Shown here in pieces: positions 1 through 6,549 of a stretch of 9,266 bases of DNA. How positions within the stretch are numbered: the first letter of the stretch is position 1; every line of letters starts with the position of its first letter. The position numbers and the translations under genes are program-made. Source of the stretch: Actinomycetes bacterium (GTDB lineage: Bacteria; Actinomycetota; Acidimicrobiia; Acidimicrobiales; RAAP-2); NCBI GenBank assembly GCA_025352305.1, contig JANXTQ010000203.1:1-9266 (forward strand), read 5' to 3'. A model generated the notes under the pieces. The model saw only the letters and a list, made by a program, of their open reading frames with translations. It ran no database searches and was not told the DNA's origin.

Positions 1-375
1 CGCCACGCGGGCGTTTCGAACTATTTCGGTCTTATCCACCATTCGCGCGGCTTCGGCCCGTACGCGGTCCATGAGTTGTTCGGCCTTGCGAATTTCAGCG
101 ACCATGAGCTCTTCACGATCGCGCAGCGCCCAGCGCGCTTCACGAATCTCTTCGGGAATCTGGTGGATCGCCGTTTCAAGAATGTCGAGCAGTTCATCGC
201 GCGAGACCAACACGCTCGCCGACAGCGGCATTGATTTGGCCTGTTGGACCAGGTCAATGGCCATGCGCAGCCAGCTCTCTAAGTCGTGGCTGGCGTGGGC
301 GCCCACCGGGGGCCCCGCAGAAAAGGGCACCTCGTCGAAGGTGTCAAAGTTGTCGTAGCCGTCGTATCCGGTCAT
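1..375 (-). CDS. SepIVA/DivIVA-like coiled-coil septation protein (partial, C-terminus outside window)
   Basis: The minus-strand frame opens with ATG at 375 and stays open for 125 codons to the window edge, so only the N-terminal part is visible. It begins with an aromatic/acidic tail (GYDGYDNFDTFDEV), followed from about residue 31 by a helical segment containing MPLSASVLVSRDELLDILE and then IPEEIREARWALRDREELM. After that comes a charged Ala/Glu/Arg-rich stretch typical of coiled coil (AEQLMDRVRAEAARMVDKTE). The pattern 'LxxxVxxAxxxPLSAxxLVxRDELLxxLExAxxxIPEE...A' resembles, from memory, the mycobacterial DivIVA-domain septation factor SepIVA (Rv2927c type), which acts at the inner membrane and septum in polar growth and division. 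There is no signal peptide or membrane segment. The start overlaps the coaD stop (ATGA), with AAGGTG 5 nt upstream as a modest ribosome site. Other possibilities are a generic ATP-synthase-b-like or DivIVA coiled-coil protein. The assignment is good at the level of coiled coil, moderate for SepIVA orthology. Confidence 0.68.
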   Translation of the reverse strand, partial: MTGYDGYDNFDTFDEVPFSAGPPVGAHASHDLESWLRMAIDLVQQAKSMPLSASVLVSRDELLDILETAIHQIPEEIREARWALRDREELMVAEIRKAEQLMDRVRAEAARMVDKTEIVRNARVA

Positions 376-860
376 GACGGCACCTTCGGGTATTTGATCG
401 CCAACTGCGCGGCCACGACCGGCGGCACAAAGGGAGCCACGTCGCCGCCGTAGCGCGCTACTTCGCGCAACAGTCGACTGGAAATGAAGCTGTGTGAGGA
501 ACTCGACGGAATAAACAGAGTCTCCACGCCCGATAGCGACCGGTTCATCTGAGCCATCTGGAGTTCGCTTTCAAAGTCCGAGACCGCTCGAAGACCCTTC
601 ACAATCGCGGTGGCGTTGACGTCACGTGCCACGTCCACCAGCAGTTTGGAGATTGACACGATCGTGACCTTGGCCAAATGCGCGCAGGACTCGCTGATCA
701 TCACGCGGCGTTCATCGAGGTCAAAGAGCGCCTCAGATTTTTGCGGATTACGAATAGCGGCCACGACAATCTCGTCAAAGATCAACGCGGCGCGTTCCAC
801 GACTTCTAGGTGACCGTTGTGAAACGGGTCAAATGAACCCGGAATCAGCCCTACGGTCAT
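372..860 (-). CDS. coaD: Pantetheine-phosphate adenylyltransferase (phosphopantetheine adenylyltransferase)
   Basis: Cytosolic enzyme that transfers AMP from ATP to 4'-phosphopantetheine, giving dephospho-CoA and PPi in the penultimate step of CoA synthesis. The 162-residue length is normal for the bacterial family. The nucleotidyltransferase fold is marked by PGSFDPFHNGHL (residues 7-18, catalytic His17), Lys41 in NPQK, the KGLRAVSDFE signature (88-97, Arg91), QMAQMNRSL (101-109), and the C-terminal nucleotide-binding block SFISSRLLREVARYGGDV (124-141). The first position of the T/HxGH motif is His14 rather than the Thr seen in E. coli and M. tuberculosis CoaD. The ATG at 860 overlaps the rsmD stop (ATGA) and has a strong Shine-Dalgarno site (GGGAGG, 873-868, 7 nt spacing). 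The stop overlaps the next start in the same way, so it is probably translated from the polycistronic message of the minus-strand operon. Confidence 0.97.
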   Translation of the reverse strand: MTVGLIPGSFDPFHNGHLEVVERAALIFDEIVVAAIRNPQKSEALFDLDERRVMISESCAHLAKVTIVSISKLLVDVARDVNATAIVKGLRAVSDFESELQMAQMNRSLSGVETLFIPSSSSHSFISSRLLREVARYGGDVAPFVPPVVAAQLAIKYPKVPS

Positions 861-1384
861 GCTTCGACCTCCCGGTCCCGCTCCAGCATCGTTACGAGCG
901 TAGTGCCGTATCGCTTCTCTTTGGTGACCTGCCAGCCATCTGGCGCCTCGGCGAATCGGTCATTTTCAATAATCGCCCGCGTCGCAGCGAGCTCACTCAG
1001 CAACTGCGCAACGTTTAAGTCGCCGTAGGGCGGATCGGCCAGAACCAGATCGAGCTCACTGGGAGCGCTCCACACGGGCAAACTGGCGCGAATGAAGTGA
1101 GCAGTTCCCCCTAACTTCAAGGGTTCGAGGTTCAATCGAGCGGCGCTCAGACAGTGCGGATCACTGTCGACAAAGTAAACCTCCGCCGCGCCACGACTGA
1201 GAGCTTCAATGCCCATGGCGCCGCTGCCGCAGTACAGATCGGCCACCACGAGGTCCGTGACTCCCCCGCGTGACTCCAGCATGGAGAAAATTGCCTCGCG
1301 CGCCATATCGGTCGTCGGACGAACACTCGCCGGGAGTTTTGCCTTCAGTAGTCGCCCTCGAGCCTGACCACCAACAACTCGCAT
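857..1384 (-). CDS. rsmD: 16S rRNA (guanine(966)-N2)-methyltransferase
   Basis: S-adenosylmethionine-dependent methyltransferase that modifies G966 (E. coli numbering) of 16S rRNA during 30S assembly. The visible 175 residues carry the family pattern in order: the N-terminal MRVVGGQARGRLL, the substrate-side RPTTDMAREAIFSML (22-36), SAM motif I DLYCGSGAMGIEALSRGA (49-66), the acidic residue after strand 2 in VDSDP (72-76), and the catalytic motif IV ADPPYG (116-121). I chose the ATG at 1384 because RsmD proteins characteristically begin MRVIxG. The frame extends upstream to a TTG at 1447 and an ATG at 1444, but that would overlap the recG 3' end by over 30 bases and add a non-conserved tail. 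No clear Shine-Dalgarno site precedes 1384. It lies 25 nt after the recG stop, so translation may depend on reinitiation. It is slightly short for the family. Confidence 0.93.
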   Translation of the reverse strand: MRVVGGQARGRLLKAKLPASVRPTTDMAREAIFSMLESRGGVTDLVVADLYCGSGAMGIEALSRGAAEVYFVDSDPHCLSAARLNLEPLKLGGTAHFIRASLPVWSAPSELDLVLADPPYGDLNVAQLLSELAATRAIIENDRFAEAPDGWQVTKEKRYGTTLVTMLERDREVEA

Positions 1385-1409
1385 GAACTCAGCGTAGGCG
1401 ACGAGGCGC

Positions 1410-3575
1410 CTAGGACTTGAAGAGAAAGCCCGCTTCTTCCTCATCAATAAACAGTCGCAACTCGTCGACGAACTCCTCAGTTAGTTCGCTCTCGTGGACC
1501 ATCTGGCTCGCCACGATGCGAGCGGCGTCGAGAAGTTCTGCGTCTCGACGAAGACTCGCGAGGCGAAGATCGCTGCGCCCCCGTTGACGCGCGCCCAAGA
1601 TTGTGCCCTCGCCACGAAGTTCTAAGTCCACTTCGGCCAGGGCGAATCCGTCGGTGCTGGCTTCAATGGCCGAGAGTCGTCGCTCGGCGTCACTCGTCGG
1701 GGCGTCACCGAGCAAGAAACAGAAACTCTCTCCGCCACCTCGACCAACGCGCCCGCGAAGTTGATGTAGCTGGGCAAGTCCGAAGCGCCACGCGTCTTCA
1801 ATGACCATGACGGTCGCGTTCGGCACGTCAACACCCACTTCAATGACGACCGTCGCCACCAGAACGTCGATGTCGCCGCTACGAAACTGGTCCATCACGG
1901 CATCTTTTTCTTCGCCGCGCATCTGGCCGTGCAGCAGACCAACGCGCAGGCCCGCCAGATGAGTGAGTCGAAGACGCTCAGCTTCGGCGACCGCGCTGGT
2001 GGCCTGAATTCGTTCGGACTCGTCCACCAAGGGACAGACGACGAACGCTTGGTGCCCGCCGGCAACGACGTCACGGATCAACGACCATGCTTCTGTCGGA
2101 TCGTTCGCGAGCCACTTAGTCGTAATGGGTTGGCGACCCACGGGCATTTCGTCCAACACGGAGAGATCGAGATCGCCGAATATCACCATGGCGGCGGTGC
2201 GCGGAATCGGCGTGGCGGTCATGACCAATAGGTCCGGGTCCGCGCCTTCGTTCGAATGCTCGCGTCCTTTATCGCGCAGCATCGCGCGCTGCTCCACGCC
2301 AAAGCGGTGCTGTTCATCAATGACCACGAGGCCGAGCGCGCTAAAGCGCACGTCGTTGGTTAACAGAGCGTGCGTGCCGACCACGATGTCGACGGCGCCG
2401 CTGTGAAGAGCGGCCAGCACTTCTTCACGCGCCTTAGCTCGCAGTCGACCGCTCAACAGTTCGACACGTAGCGGTCTCGTGGCACCGAGCACGCGCTCAT
2501 CGCTCACCGTGAGATGAGCCACGTCTCGGCGAAGAGCGCTCAGATGTTGTTCGGCGAGTACTTCCGTTGGAGCCATGAGCGCGGCTTGGCGGCCCCCCTC
2601 GTTCACGGCCAACATCGCACAGAGCGCAACGGTGGTCTTGCCCGAGCCAACGTCACCCTGAAGCAGTCGATGCATGGGCAACACGTTCGCCAGGTCGCCA
2701 AAAATCTCGGTGATCACGCGCCGCTGCGCGCCGGTCAACGTGAAGTGGTTTTCGCGTAAGTAACTCTCAACTAACGAGTGGGTGAGTTCGCTCGCTGCGC
2801 CGCGCTGCACGTCGAGGTCGCTGGCGCGCGCTGGGTGAGAAACGCCCGCCGACGTCTCTTCTAGTCGTCGTCGGCGCAACACCAGGAGAACTTGGAGACG
2901 AAGAAACTCGTCAAACACGAGCCGGCGACGCGCGCTGTCTTGATCGCCCCACTGTTCGGGAAGATGAACGGAGCGAAACGCCGCGGTTCGATCAATGAGC
3001 GCCAGTGAACTACGAACCGACTCGCTCAGCGGATCAAAGAACTCCCCCGCTCGTTCCAAAGACTCTTCAATAAATCCGCCGAGATCCCAACTCGTGAGCC
3101 CAGCCTTACCCGACGCCGGATAAATCGGAACCACGCGACCCACGCGAGCGGGGTCGCGTTCTTGCCCGTTCGCGCCAATGAGGACGTCCACGACGGGATT
3201 GGTCATTTGACGTTGGCCGCGGTACTCAGCGACCGTCGCGAAAAATAACGCCTGCGTGCCCACGACCAACTGACGAGCGCGCCACGGCTGATTAAAGAAC
3301 ACAACTTTGAGCGATCCGCCGTCGTCACGAACGATGATCTCGACGAGGGAACGACCTTGGCGAGTGCGCCGCGTCGAAACCGTCGCGACCTCGGCAAAAA
3401 TCGCCACCTCCTCGCCCACCGTGAGGTCACTGAGATCAACGCGCTTCGTGCGATCGACGTAGCGACGCGGGTACGTCGTGAGCAGGTCGAAGACGTTAGT
3501 AATGCCCATCTGATCGAGGGCGCCGGCGCGCTTCTCGCCGACTCGTCGAAGCGTATGAACTTCAATCTGAGCCAA
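1410..3575 (-). CDS. recG: ATP-dependent DNA helicase RecG
   Basis: Superfamily 2 double-strand DNA translocase that remodels stalled replication forks and branch-migrates recombination intermediates. The 721-residue protein shows an N-terminal helical/HhH-like start (LRRVGEKRAGALDQMGI), then a wedge/OB-fold domain at about 50-140. The helicase motifs follow: Q-like LTGAQRRVI (280-288), Walker A GDVGSGKT (307-314), Ia APTEVLAEQH (335-344), II DEQH (420-423), III TATPIPRT (453-460), IV-region VVCPLVDESE (512-521), V VATVVIEVGVDVPNA (573-587), and VI QLHQLRGRVGRG (602-613). The C-terminal TRG-like block GARQRGRSDLRLASL (661-675) couples ATP use to translocation. Start is TTG at 3575, 27 nt after the fakA-like stop. 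No clear Shine-Dalgarno site is seen, so the exact start is less certain than the identity, and translation may be coupled to the upstream gene. Confidence 0.98.
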   Translation of the reverse strand: MAQIEVHTLRRVGEKRAGALDQMGITNVFDLLTTYPRRYVDRTKRVDLSDLTVGEEVAIFAEVATVSTRRTRQGRSLVEIIVRDDGGSLKVVFFNQPWRARQLVVGTQALFFATVAEYRGQRQMTNPVVDVLIGANGQERDPARVGRVVPIYPASGKAGLTSWDLGGFIEESLERAGEFFDPLSESVRSSLALIDRTAAFRSVHLPEQWGDQDSARRRLVFDEFLRLQVLLVLRRRRLEETSAGVSHPARASDLDVQRGAASELTHSLVESYLRENHFTLTGAQRRVITEIFGDLANVLPMHRLLQGDVGSGKTTVALCAMLAVNEGGRQAALMAPTEVLAEQHLSALRRDVAHLTVSDERVLGATRPLRVELLSGRLRAKAREEVLAALHSGAVDIVVGTHALLTNDVRFSALGLVVIDEQHRFGVEQRAMLRDKGREHSNEGADPDLLVMTATPIPRTAAMVIFGDLDLSVLDEMPVGRQPITTKWLANDPTEAWSLIRDVVAGGHQAFVVCPLVDESERIQATSAVAEAERLRLTHLAGLRVGLLHGQMRGEEKDAVMDQFRSGDIDVLVATVVIEVGVDVPNATVMVIEDAWRFGLAQLHQLRGRVGRGGGESFCFLLGDAPTSDAERRLSAIEASTDGFALAEVDLELRGEGTILGARQRGRSDLRLASLRRDAELLDAARIVASQMVHESELTEEFVDELRLFIDEEEAGFLFKS

Positions 3576-3602
3576 CTGCTGCAGTCGTCGCGGGGGCGTT
3601 AG

Positions 3603-5246
3603 TTACTCGATTCCGAAGAGGTACGGATACAACGGTTGGCCGCCGTGGTGAACCTCAACGGCCATGGTGGGGAAAAATTCCGCCACAAACTCCGTGATGC
3701 GCCGCGTGTTGGCGGGATTGGCGTCTTCGCCCTCAATGATCGTGATCAGTTCGTGCTCCGGCTCAATCAGCACTTCGAGCAAGCGGTTGGCTGCGACCGC
3801 AATTGAGTCTGCAATGGCGAGGACGCCCTTGGAGGAAAGTCCAATCCAGTCGCCCACGTGCACGTCGCCGGCGTCGGTACCGGTGTCGCGCACCGCCTGG
3901 GTGACTTCGCCGGCTACAACGCGAGCGGCCGACTCGGCCATCTCGCGCTGGTTGTCGAGGGCGCTGGCGTCGGGGTCATAGGCCAACAGCGCCGCGAAGC
4001 CTTCGACAATGGAGTTAGTCGGCACCACCGACACGGGAAAGTCGACCAACGTGGCGACCTGTTCGGCCACCGGACGAATGTTCTTGTTGTTCGGCAAGAT
4101 GACGACTTCTTTAGAACCGGTGGCAATCGCCGCTTCGACGAGTTCAGCGGTCGACGGGTTCATTGATTGGCCGCCCTTGACCAACGTGCGTACGCCGAGC
4201 GAGCGAAAGATACGTCCGACGCCGTCTCCGACCACAACGGCGACAATGGCGGTCGGCGGTGCGGGCTCGTTGTCAACGTGCGACTCCTGTTCCACCGCAC
4301 CTTCACGAACCCATCGCTCTTCAATGACCTGTTCGCTGAGGTCGGTGACACGGATCTCTCGCGGTCGACCCGCGTCGAGAGCGGCCTCGATGGATGCACC
4401 AATGTCGTCGGTGTGAATGTGGCAGTTAAAAATTCCGTCGCCGCCGACGACCACAATGGAGTCGCCGATTCCCGCCCAGACTTCTTTGAAGGCGTGGATC
4501 TTGTGATCGTCCGCTTCGAGCAGATACATGACCTCGTAGCGCAGATCAGCAATGTTGCCCTCACCGTGCTCACGGGGAAGCTCGTGAGCGAGAACGACGA
4601 TGCCCTCGAGCTCGGGAGGCTCTGGCAGCGGATCGTCACTCACGACGTTGCACATTGCGTCGAGCAACAACAGCAGTCCGCTGCCACCTGAGTCCACGAC
4701 TCCGGCCTGTTTGAGAACGGGCAACTGCTCGGGCGTATAGGCCAGTGCGGTCGCGGCGGCGCTACGCGCACCGCGCACAATGTCCTCGAGCGAACCCGTC
4801 GCGGCGCGCGCACCCTGCGCCGCGGCGCGAGCAACCGACAAAATTGTGCCTTCAATAGGACGTACAACCGCTTGACGCGCGAGGTCGTCGGCGTGAGCGA
4901 GCGCTTCGGTGAGTAACCCCGGCGTTATCTCCACACAGGTCTTGAACTTTTCTACGAGGCCCCGAAGCAGTTGGCTCAAGATGACGCCGGAGTTGCCTCG
5001 CGCACCCATCAGCGACCCGTGAGCAACGGCCTTGCAGACCTCTTCCATGGACGGGTCGGCGCCCGTTTCGTCCAGTTCGGCGACCACGGATTCAATCGTT
5101 AAGGTCATATTGGTTCCGGTGTCTCCATCGGGAACCGGATAGACATTCAGGCGGTTGATGACCTCTTTGTGGCTACGCAGCAACTCGGCGTAGGTCACCA
5201 CGACCGCACGAAGATCGGCAGCACTCAGCGTCGTGGTAGCGGACAT
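3603..5246 (-). CDS. DAK2/DhaL-domain protein with C-terminal Dak1_2 (DegV-like) domain, FakA/YloV family
   Basis: 547-residue homologue of the FakA/YloV family. In Firmicutes, FakA is the kinase subunit that phosphorylates fatty acids presented by a separate FakB (DegV) carrier. The N-terminal DhaL-type ATP/Mg domain carries NVYPVPDGDTGTNM (34-47, with the metal-binding Asp cluster D40/D42), GSLMGARGNSGVILSQLLRG (77-96) and AGVVDSGGSGL (181-191). The central domain has CHIHTDD (275-281). The C-terminal domain carries VKGGQSMNPST and ILPNNKNIRPVAEQ, as in Dak1_2. No membrane segment is present. I chose ATG 5246 because it precedes the conserved region by the usual short tail; a GTG at 5282 in frame would add 12 residues. 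No Shine-Dalgarno site precedes 5246 and a -10-like TAGCAT lies 8 nt upstream, suggesting a leaderless mRNA. First gene of the minus-strand operon with recG. The substrate in actinobacteria is not settled and no fakB is in the window. Confidence 0.9.
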   Translation of the reverse strand: MSATTTLSAADLRAVVVTYAELLRSHKEVINRLNVYPVPDGDTGTNMTLTIESVVAELDETGADPSMEEVCKAVAHGSLMGARGNSGVILSQLLRGLVEKFKTCVEITPGLLTEALAHADDLARQAVVRPIEGTILSVARAAAQGARAATGSLEDIVRGARSAAATALAYTPEQLPVLKQAGVVDSGGSGLLLLLDAMCNVVSDDPLPEPPELEGIVVLAHELPREHGEGNIADLRYEVMYLLEADDHKIHAFKEVWAGIGDSIVVVGGDGIFNCHIHTDDIGASIEAALDAGRPREIRVTDLSEQVIEERWVREGAVEQESHVDNEPAPPTAIVAVVVGDGVGRIFRSLGVRTLVKGGQSMNPSTAELVEAAIATGSKEVVILPNNKNIRPVAEQVATLVDFPVSVVPTNSIVEGFAALLAYDPDASALDNQREMAESAARVVAGEVTQAVRDTGTDAGDVHVGDWIGLSSKGVLAIADSIAVAANRLLEVLIEPEHELITIIEGEDANPANTRRITEFVAEFFPTMAVEVHHGGQPLYPYLFGIE

Positions 5247-5281
5247 TGGACTCGATGCTACAATGGTCCCTCGGTTCAACA

Positions 5282-5297
5282 CGGCGCTAGGGCGCCG
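5282..5297 (+). promoter_or_regulatory. Inverted repeat (possible hairpin) in the rpmB leader
   Basis: CGGCGC-TAGG-GCGCCG is a perfect 6-bp-arm, 4-nt-loop inverted repeat. It lies between the predicted rpmB transcription start (about 5271) and its Shine-Dalgarno site (5312-5317). In RNA it would form a GC-rich hairpin. It could be a leader structure for translational feedback, an mRNA stabiliser, or a DNA-level operator for either divergent gene. It is not followed by a U tract, so it is not an intrinsic terminator. Structure seen directly; role is inference. Confidence 0.4.
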
Positions 5298-5311
5298 ATG
5301 CGTTGACTACT

Positions 5312-5317
5312 AAGGAG
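5312..5317 (+). promoter_or_regulatory. rpmB ribosome binding site
   Basis: AAGGAG sits 9 nt before ATG 5327. It settles the rpmB start at 5327 rather than the in-frame TTG at 5303, which would add eight residues not found in L28 and would place this site inside the gene. Confidence 0.85.
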
Positions 5318-5326
5318 ACTGTTCAC

Positions 5327-5542
5327 ATGGCATCCGTCTGCGAAATCTGCGGCAAGAAGCCCAGCTTCGGCATGAACGTCTCGCACTCTCACCGTCGCAC
5401 CAAGCGTCGCTGGAATCCGAACATTCAGCGCGTGCGCGCCCTCGTTGGTGGCAGCGCCGTGCGCGTCAACGTGTGCACCGGCTGTTTGCGCTCCGGCAAG
5501 ATCACCAAGCCACCACGTCGCACGGCCTCTAGCGCCTCCTGA
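5327..5542 (+). CDS. rpmB: 50S ribosomal protein bL28, zinc-ribbon (C+) type
   Basis: 71-residue large-subunit ribosomal protein bL28, very basic and of normal length. The start [25 protein letters not shown] and the later [13 protein letters not shown] segment are diagnostic. Two cysteine pairs, C5-x2-C8 and C50-x2-C53, form the zinc knuckle of the C+ form. In actinobacteria that also encode a cysteine-free paralogue, the zinc-free form replaces this one under Zur control when zinc is scarce; no paralogue is visible here. The start is fixed by AAGGAG at 5312-5317. The gene is monocistronic: it has its own upstream -10 element and ends in an intrinsic terminator beginning at its stop codon. 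It is divergent from the fakA-like gene and convergent with thiL. Confidence 0.98.
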   Translation: MASVCEICGKKPSFGMNVSHSHRRTKRRWNPNIQRVRALVGGSAVRVNVCTGCLRSGKITKPPRRTASSAS

Positions 5543-5558
5543 GCCCCGAGGGCTTTTT
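5542..5558 (+). terminator. Intrinsic terminator of rpmB
   Basis: AGCCC-CGA-GGGCT forms a perfect 5-bp GC-rich stem with a 3-nt loop and runs into a stretch of five T (5554-5558). It begins at the last base of the rpmB stop codon and ends on the thiL stop codon. The T tract follows the stem only on the plus strand, so it serves rpmB; for thiL transcripts the hairpin would lack a U tract. Confidence 0.75.
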
Positions 5559-6468
5559 AGAGTTCGTGTTGCCAGCCGAGTGCGTCTAAGGGCTCACCGC
5601 GCCAGGTCCTCGTCGTCACATCTTTAACCACGAGGCCAATCTCGATGGGCGCTCGTAGGCCTCGAGAGAAAAAAATCGCTTGCAATCGAGCGGGGTCCTT
5701 CGTCGTCATGACTAGCTCGTAATCCTCTCCGCCGCCCAGTGCTTCATCCTCGGTGGCCCCGTCGGCAATGGGTAAGTGCGTGAGAACAAAGCCCACGCGC
5801 GAGGCGTTGGCCAATCGGTGCAGGTCTAAGCCCAAGCCGTCCGAGAGATCCATCATGGCGTTGACCTCCGCGTGACGCGCCGCAATACCTTCGGCGAGTC
5901 GCGGCCACGGTCGCCGATGTGCCACCACCAAGGCGTCGTCCAACGGTGCTCCGCCACGGCGGCGCCGTAATCCGGCGGAGGATCGTCCGAGCGGCCCCGT
6001 GACCAAAATGGTGTCGCCCGGCTGAGCGCCGCTGCGCAAAACGGAGCCGCGTCCGGGCGTTTCACCGATCACGGTGACCGCAACCGACACGTCGCGAGCG
6101 CGCGTCAGGTCCCCGCCCACGATTGGACAGTTAGTCATGGCGGCCGCGTCGGCAATTCCGCGGTGCAGCTCTTCGAGGTCCGTTCCCGGCGGTGAACTCA
6201 CGGCGACCACCGCCGCGCGAGGACGTCCGCCCATGGCAGCGAGGTCCGAGACCGCTGAGGCCACGGCCTTGTAGCCCAAATCCTCCAACGGGAATAGTTC
6301 GGGGTCTAAATGGACTCCTAAAACGGCCACGTCGGTCGAGACGAGAGTTTCGCCAACAATGGGCGCCAACACCGCGGCGTCGTCACCCACGTGGACCTCG
6401 CCCGGCGGAATTGTGCGTCGCCCCACTATGGCAGCGATACGCTCCAAGACGGCATCCTCGCGCCGCAC
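5557..6468 (-). CDS. thiL: Thiamine-monophosphate kinase
   Basis: Phosphorylates thiamine monophosphate with ATP to thiamine diphosphate, the last step in making the active cofactor. The 303-residue product belongs to the PurM/SelD-like ATP-binding fold. It shows the family's metal and nucleotide motifs in order: GDDAAVL (28-34), STD (44-46), [17 protein letters not shown] (65-81), VGGDLTRA (117-124), VTGPLG (156-161), [13 protein letters not shown] (207-219), GGGEDYEL (245-252) and a C-terminal GWQHEL. I chose GTG at 6468 because AAGGGG (6479-6474) lies 5 nt upstream; the frame could also start at TTG 6510, adding 14 unconserved residues. No other thiamine genes adjoin it. It converges on rpmB with a 14-nt gap and diverges from pckG. 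No TPP-riboswitch-like leader is evident. Confidence 0.95.
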   Translation of the reverse strand: MRREDAVLERIAAIVGRRTIPPGEVHVGDDAAVLAPIVGETLVSTDVAVLGVHLDPELFPLEDLGYKAVASAVSDLAAMGGRPRAAVVAVSSPPGTDLEELHRGIADAAAMTNCPIVGGDLTRARDVSVAVTVIGETPGRGSVLRSGAQPGDTILVTGPLGRSSAGLRRRRGGAPLDDALVVAHRRPWPRLAEGIAARHAEVNAMMDLSDGLGLDLHRLANASRVGFVLTHLPIADGATEDEALGGGEDYELVMTTKDPARLQAIFFSRGLRAPIEIGLVVKDVTTRTWRGEPLDALGWQHEL

Positions 6469-6473
6469 GAGTT

Positions 6474-6479
6474 CCCCTT
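6474..6479 (-). promoter_or_regulatory. thiL ribosome binding site supporting the GTG 6468 start
   Basis: On the minus strand AAGGGG is followed by AACTC and then GTG at 6468. The alternative TTG at 6510 has only a weak AGGG very close to the codon. This favours the shorter thiL product. Confidence 0.5.
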
Positions 6480-6514
6480 GGGGAACAGGTGGGTCGTTAC
6501 GCGCGGGCAATGCC

Positions 6515-6526
6515 CTGGCCCGCCAG
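6515..6526. promoter_or_regulatory. Inverted repeat in the thiL-pckG divergent region, candidate operator
   Basis: CTGGC-CC-GCCAG is a perfect 5-bp-arm inverted repeat with a 2-bp centre, located 44 nt upstream of the pckG GTG and between the two divergent starts. The 2-nt centre makes an RNA hairpin unlikely and a protein-binding site more natural. Short repeats of this size arise by chance in GC-rich DNA, so the functional claim is weak. Confidence 0.25.
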
Positions 6527-6549
6527 TAAAACGTCGAAGGACGACGCGA

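Larger units (their letters stand above)
5247..5326. promoter_or_regulatory. Divergent fakA-like/rpmB control region with overlapping -10 elements
   Basis: This 80-bp gap separates the fakA-like start (minus) from rpmB (plus). On the plus strand TACAAT at 5259-5264 is a near-consensus sigma-70-type -10 placing an rpmB start point near 5271; no good -35 is visible at 16-18 nt. On the minus strand TAGCAT (5260-5255) lies 8 nt before the fakA-like ATG, which would give an almost leaderless transcript. Its nearest -35-like TTGAAC (5279-5274) is spaced only 13 nt, so the -35 is doubtful. The two -10 boxes share two bases. The assignment rests on position and -10 sequence only. Confidence 0.45.

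Noticed and set aside
71..358. 95-codon plus-strand frame at the left edge
   Set aside because: Ser/Arg-rich shadow of the SepIVA-like coiled-coil frame, which is in register with the operon and overlaps coaD by ATGA.
1385..1447. Longer rsmD start at TTG 1447 or ATG 1444
   Set aside because: Overlaps the recG 3' end, has no ribosome site, and adds a tail ahead of the canonical MRVxxG start.
4167..4691. 174-codon plus-strand frame opposite the fakA-like gene, and similar plus-strand frames opposite recG and the transporter (1929-2231, 8364-8831, 8632-9126)
   Set aside because: All are antisense to conserved coding sequence and have no recognisable motif or convincing ribosome site.
6469..6543. 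TPP riboswitch ahead of thiL
   Set aside because: The predicted leader is only about 75 nt and no conserved THI-element core (such as CTGAGA) was seen.
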